In this document: piece after piece, positions 60,739 through 64,000 of the stretch
How positions within the stretch are numbered: position 1 is the first letter of the stretch
Layout: the number at the start of each line of letters is the position of its first letter
Source: Lachnospiraceae bacterium
Lineage (GTDB): Bacteria; Bacillota; Clostridia; Lachnospirales; Lachnospiraceae
Direction: 5' to 3'
DNA: 64,000 bases
Assembly (NCBI GenBank): GCA_017431515.1
Contig: JAFRKV010000038.1
Span: 1-64,000 of the forward strand
Made by a program: the position numbers and the translations under genes
The notes under the pieces: model-generated
Database searches by the model: none
The model's input: only the letters and a program-made list of their open reading frames with translations
Told to the model about the DNA's origin: nothing

Positions 60739-60749
60739 ACAGTTATAAT
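60722..60749 (+). promoter_or_regulatory. Hydrolase promoter with start at the ATG
   Basis: TTGACG (60722-60727) and TATAAT (60744-60749) are 16 bp apart. The predicted start (60756-60757) coincides with the ATG at 60757, and no Shine-Dalgarno is present, suggesting a leaderless message. Confidence 0.6.
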
Positions 60750-60756
60750 GAGAAAT

Positions 60757-62013
60757 ATGGACATCAGAAAACGAGCCGGTCGTGTTGCGGCGGTGGTGTG
60801 CAGCGCTTTGATGCTCTTTGGCAGCGCACCTGTTTTTGCACAATCGACCGTAGACAAGATCAACGAACAGAATCAAAAGATTGATGCGCTGGAGGAACAG
60901 AAAGCGGCGGCGGATCAGGCGGTCAGCAGTATTTCCGACCAGGTCAACCAGTTGAATGACATGCTCTCCGGGTTGAATACCAACCTTTCCAGCTTATCGA
61001 ACAGCATCGAGACCCTGACGAATCAGATCGCGGACAAGAAAGAAGAGATCGAGCAGAAGCAGGGTGAGGTGGAAGCAAAGAAGCGGGAAGTGGACCAGGC
61101 GTATGAAGCACTGACGGAAGCGCAGGAGAAGGCAAAGGATCAGTACGCCGATATGAAGAAACGGATCCAGTTCATGTATGAGAACGGGGATCAATCCATG
61201 CTGATGGCGCTGTTTTCCGCGAAAAACATCTCGGATTTTCTCAGCAAGGCGGAATATGTCGAAAGCATCAGTGCCTATGACAGGAGGCGGCTGATCCTGT
61301 TCCGGGAGACGGCGGAGGATATCGCGAAAAAGAAAAAGGAACTGGAGGCGGAGCAGGCGCTGCTGGAAGAAGAAAAAACCGCGTTGGACAGCGCCATGGA
61401 TGAATTGACAGCGATGGAAAAAGCGACGGAGCAGAAGAAGAGTCAGGTTTCTGCCGCGATCTCCACCACGCAGAACAGCATTTCCGAATCCGCAGAGGAT
61501 CTGCAGGATGCAAAGGCCATGGCAGATGAACTGGCGGCCCAGATCGAAAAAGAAAAAGCATACGAGTTGGAACTGGAAAGACAGAAGGCTGCGGAGGATG
61601 CTGCCAGACAGGCGGAGATCAAGGCCGCCGAGGCGGCAAATACAGGTGCTCCTGTGATCAGCGACTCCCTGTCGGATCAGGAGCTTCTTTCCGCGTTGAT
61701 TTATTGCGAGGCTGGCGGTGAACCCTATGACGGACAGGTCGCGGTAGGCTGTGTTGTCATGAACCGCGTGCGTAGTTCGGCATTTCCGAATACCGTTTCC
61801 GGCGTGATCTATCAGAGCGGCCAATTCTCACCGGTGGCGTCAGGCCGTCTTGCGACGGTGCTGGGCAACAACCTGACCACAGACTCCTGCCGGGATGCGG
61901 CAGCCACGGTGCTGGCCGGAAATCTACCCTATCCGGATTTCCTGTATTTCCGTTCCGCCCGGGTATCGCTCCCGTTCCCGGTGACATGGATCGCAAACCA
62001 GCAGTTTTATTAA
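60757..62013 (+). CDS. Secreted coiled-coil cell wall hydrolase (SleB/CwlJ type)
   Basis: A 418-residue exported protein. A signal peptide (MDIRKRAGRVAAVVCSALML, cleaved after about VFAQ) is followed by a long PcsB/EnvC-like coiled coil (~35-300) and a C-terminal SleB-type hydrolase domain (~310-418) with YCEAGGEPYDGQVAVGCVVMNRVRSS, where the first Glu is the likely catalytic residue. Probably a peptidoglycan hydrolase acting in growth or division, with the coiled coil controlling activity. Starts further upstream (GTG 60679) would overlap the promoter. The ATG at 60757 has no ribosome site and sits on the predicted transcription start. Confidence 0.87.
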   Translation: MDIRKRAGRVAAVVCSALMLFGSAPVFAQSTVDKINEQNQKIDALEEQKAAADQAVSSISDQVNQLNDMLSGLNTNLSSLSNSIETLTNQIADKKEEIEQKQGEVEAKKREVDQAYEALTEAQEKAKDQYADMKKRIQFMYENGDQSMLMALFSAKNISDFLSKAEYVESISAYDRRRLILFRETAEDIAKKKKELEAEQALLEEEKTALDSAMDELTAMEKATEQKKSQVSAAISTTQNSISESAEDLQDAKAMADELAAQIEKEKAYELELERQKAAEDAARQAEIKAAEAANTGAPVISDSLSDQELLSALIYCEAGGEPYDGQVAVGCVVMNRVRSSAFPNTVSGVIYQSGQFSPVASGRLATVLGNNLTTDSCRDAAATVLAGNLPYPDFLYFRSARVSLPFPVTWIANQQFY

Positions 62014-62038
62014 TGTGATAATAAGAATGTGATCATAA

Positions 62039-62174
62039 GAAAGTCAAAAGTGCCATGCGCAGAATGCGCATGTGCACTTTGCGTGGTGAGGGCGTTCTGG
62101 CATGCTAGCACGCCAGGACGCCTTCCCACGCAAAGTGCACAAAGTCACTTCGTGACATGTGACTTTTGACTTTC
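62039..62174. repeat. 136-bp four-armed inverted-repeat element
   Basis: An intergenic block almost wholly made of nested dyads. The outer stem is 13 bp, perfect (62039-62051 with 62162-62174). Arm 1 is ATGCGC/GCGCAT (62055-62071). The main arm is a 15-bp perfect stem (62072-62086 with 62126-62140) extended by an 11-bp stem (62091-62101 with 62112-62122) capped by a TGCTAGCA palindrome. Arm 3 is GTCAC/GTGAC (62144-62156). No T tract follows, so it is not a simple terminator. It may be a structured RNA or a small palindromic mobile repeat; other copies were not seen in this window. Confidence 0.8.
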
Positions 62175-62202
62175 ACCATACAAAACCCAAGGAGGGCACG
62201 AC

Positions 62203-62976
62203 ATGGCAGGCAAAGAGACAGAATTTTTCGTCACCGATGACGGCATCCGGCTGCATGCGAAGCTGACGATGCCGGAGACAGAGGGGAAATGTCCTCTGGT
62301 GATCGTGGTACATGGCTACACCGGGCATATGGAGGAAGACCATATCGCAGGTCTGGTTGCACCTATTACGGAAGCCGGTTATGCGGCACTGCGCGTGGAA
62401 ATGTACGGTCACGGGCAAAGCGACGGAAAGTTCAGGAACCATACGCTGTACAAGTGGGTGTCGAACCTGCTGACTGTGACGGAGTACGCAAGATCCCTTG
62501 ATTTCGTGACAGATCTGTATCTGTGCGGCCATTCTCAGGGAGGGCTGCTTGTGATGCTTGTTGCGGGGATGTGTCCGGATCGTTTCAAAGCGGTCATTCC
62601 CCTATCCCCCGCCTGGATGATACCGGAATACGCGAGAAACGGAGAAATTCTCGGCGCCGGTATCGACCCTCTCAATATTCCGGAAACGTTTTTTCAGGAC
62701 GAAGAGCACGAACTTTCAGGGAATTATGTGCGCGTAGCCCAGACGATCCATCCGGAGGAGGAGATCGTACGATATCACGGGCCGGTTCTGATCGTACATG
62801 GAGACGCAGATGAAGTCGTCCCCTATTCCTACGGACAGAAAGCCGCGGAGCTTTATGACCATGCAACCCTGATCCCCATTCCCGGGGATGACCATTGCTT
62901 TACGGTCCATTTCCCCATGGTGACAGAAGCGGTCAAACAATTCCTGACAGAGCAGAAAGAAAAAGCAGTTTCATGA
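62203..62976 (+). CDS. Alpha/beta hydrolase, cinnamoyl-esterase-like
   Basis: A 257-residue serine hydrolase. The oxyanion region is VVHGYTGHMEED, the nucleophile elbow GHSQGG, the acid in HGDADEVVPYSYG, and the catalytic His in GDDHCF. The cap region between strands 6 and 7 and the overall length resemble intracellular feruloyl/cinnamoyl esterases of gut Firmicutes (Est1E/LJ0536 type), which free hydroxycinnamic acids from plant material. No signal peptide. Substrate preference is inferred, not shown. The ATG follows AAGGAGGGCACGAC, just after the inverted-repeat element. Confidence 0.85.
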   Translation: MAGKETEFFVTDDGIRLHAKLTMPETEGKCPLVIVVHGYTGHMEEDHIAGLVAPITEAGYAALRVEMYGHGQSDGKFRNHTLYKWVSNLLTVTEYARSLDFVTDLYLCGHSQGGLLVMLVAGMCPDRFKAVIPLSPAWMIPEYARNGEILGAGIDPLNIPETFFQDEEHELSGNYVRVAQTIHPEEEIVRYHGPVLIVHGDADEVVPYSYGQKAAELYDHATLIPIPGDDHCFTVHFPMVTEAVKQFLTEQKEKAVS

Positions 62977-63023
62977 TGCGACGGATAGAAAACGGTGTTT
63001 CATAGAAAAGGAGAGGAGACGGA

Positions 63024-64000
63024 ATGTTCAATCGGCATGATGTGACACGCAACGAGATGATGCTTCACGGATCACTGGCAAGATGCGGGTATGACTGGTG
63101 GTGGCATTCCTTTACGGCGCAGGACGCAGAAACGGGAGCGGATCTGCCCTTTTTTGTAGAGTATTTTATCATCAATCCCGCATTGGGCGGGGACACGCCG
63201 GTGTTGGGGCAGTCAAAGGAAAACCGGGACGCGGGGCTGCGGCCTTCTTATGTGATGGTGAAAGCCGGCTGCTGGGGCGAACATGCATGCCAGCTTCATC
63301 GTTTTTATGCCATCAATGACGTACAGATCCGTGCGAAGGCGCCCTACGAACTGAAAATGGAAGACTGTTATGCCTCCGAAAAAAGGATCACGGGGAAGAT
63401 CTGCATCAGTGAAGAAGCGCAAAAACGCCATCCCGAGTGGATGTGCGATGCCGGAGAGATGGAATGGGATCTGGAAGTGGAGAAGCAGATCGCCTTTAAT
63501 GTCGGTTACGGTGCGAGCAAGCCGCTCCGGGAAGCGGAGGCGTTTGCGATGTACTGGCATGCGGAGGGAATGAAGAGCGCATTCAAAGGCACCATCACCT
63601 GTAACGGCAGGAAATACACGGTGACGCCGGAAAAGAGCTTTGGATATGCGGATAAAAACTGGGGGAGGGATTTCACGAGCCCCTGGGTCTGGCTCTCGTC
63701 GAACTGCCTGAAAAGCAGAATGACCGGGAAAAAGCTGATGAACAGTGTGTTTGGTATTGGCGGCGGCAGGCCGAAGATCTATTTTGTTCCGCTGGACCGG
63801 CGGCTGCTCAGCGCATTCTATTATGAAGGGAAAGAGTATGATTTCAATTTTTCCCATGTATGGATGCGGGTAAAGACACGGTTTTCCTTCAAAGAGGATG
63901 AGGAACGCGTCTATTGGCATGTCCGTCAGGAAAACCGCCACGCTGTGATGGACACAAGAATCGTATGCCGGAAAGCCGATATGCTGCTCGTCAACTATGA
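63024..64000 (+). CDS. Tocopherol-cyclase-like protein, cut by the window end
   Basis: At least 325 residues from ATG 63024 (ribosome site AAAAGGAGAGGAG), open to the window edge, so the C terminus is missing. The segment FGYADKNWGRDFTSPWVWLSSN matches the signature of the tocopherol-cyclase-like family, beta-rich proteins found in many bacteria that make no tocopherol. The N-terminal YDWWWHSFTAQDAETGADLPFF is also typical. The role in bacteria is unknown; binding or modification of a hydrophobic ligand is likely. The preceding esterase is 47 bp upstream on the same strand. Confidence 0.8.
   Translation, partial: MFNRHDVTRNEMMLHGSLARCGYDWWWHSFTAQDAETGADLPFFVEYFIINPALGGDTPVLGQSKENRDAGLRPSYVMVKAGCWGEHACQLHRFYAINDVQIRAKAPYELKMEDCYASEKRITGKICISEEAQKRHPEWMCDAGEMEWDLEVEKQIAFNVGYGASKPLREAEAFAMYWHAEGMKSAFKGTITCNGRKYTVTPEKSFGYADKNWGRDFTSPWVWLSSNCLKSRMTGKKLMNSVFGIGGGRPKIYFVPLDRRLLSAFYYEGKEYDFNFSHVWMRVKTRFSFKEDEERVYWHVRQENRHAVMDTRIVCRKADMLLVNY

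Noticed and set aside
62039-62174. The large inverted repeat considered as a transcription terminator
   Set aside because: The outer stem is followed by CACC rather than a T tract, and the branched structure exceeds normal terminator size.

Overview
The window looks like chromosome of a moderately GC-rich member of the Clostridia, most likely Lachnospiraceae. The reasons are a SCIFF peptide with its radical SAM maturase, fused SecDF, AGGAGG-type ribosome binding sites, frequent TTG/GTG starts, several hybrid histidine kinases, and cellobiose phosphorylase beside a LacI regulator and an ABC sugar importer that has no ATPase gene nearby. No species call is possible from sequence reading alone.

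Layout. 0-9.6 kb: a degenerate EAL-HDOD protein, a nuclease-helicase fusion, a Trk potassium uptake pair (trkA carries an apparent one-base deletion), mtnA, an NBP35-like Fe-S ATPase and a CPBP membrane protease. 9.6-21 kb is a signalling region: a calcium-loop protein, a LytS-type kinase with an unusual XRE-receiver regulator, and, divergently, a five-gene set made of two hybrid kinases, a 72-residue protein, a DUF6976-like protein and a two-receiver response regulator. The second hybrid kinase carries an internal DegV (fatty-acid-binding) domain before its Hpt domain. 20.7-37 kb is mostly housekeeping: patatin, dnaE, pfkA, an rRNA methyltransferase, a PTS EIIC protein, a GNAT acetyltransferase, a small alarmone synthetase, scfA-scfB, secDF, and a large Fe-S flavoprotein followed by hypA.

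37.1-39.4 kb is a small AT-richer accessory segment beside a tRNA-Val gene. It has a MerR-family regulator, a divergent MerR-type promoter with a 19-bp spacer and perfect dyad, a double-glycine-leader-like small protein with two CxxC pairs, and an acidic lipoprotein. 39.6-49 kb: a PfkB-like protein lacking the catalytic Asp, glyA, serS, a histidine-phosphatase-like protein with an altered RHG motif, carAB and an aquaporin. 49-58.6 kb: a soluble hybrid kinase, cellobiose phosphorylase divergent from a LacI regulator (two identical operator-like 14-mers between them), and an ABC sugar importer. 58.6-64 kb: AlkD-like repair protein, a degenerate HD-GYP protein, a coiled-coil SleB-type hydrolase, a 136-bp four-armed inverted-repeat structure, an alpha/beta esterase, and a tocopherol-cyclase-like gene cut by the window edge.

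Strongest candidates for undescribed biology are the DegV-containing phosphorelay protein with its operon, the MerR-controlled double-glycine/zinc-ribbon protein with its lipoprotein, the Fe-S flavoprotein-HypA pair, and the branched inverted-repeat element near 62.1 kb. No CRISPR array, prophage, transposase or replication origin was seen. Coordinates and motifs were read by eye; family names come from motif recognition, not database searches.
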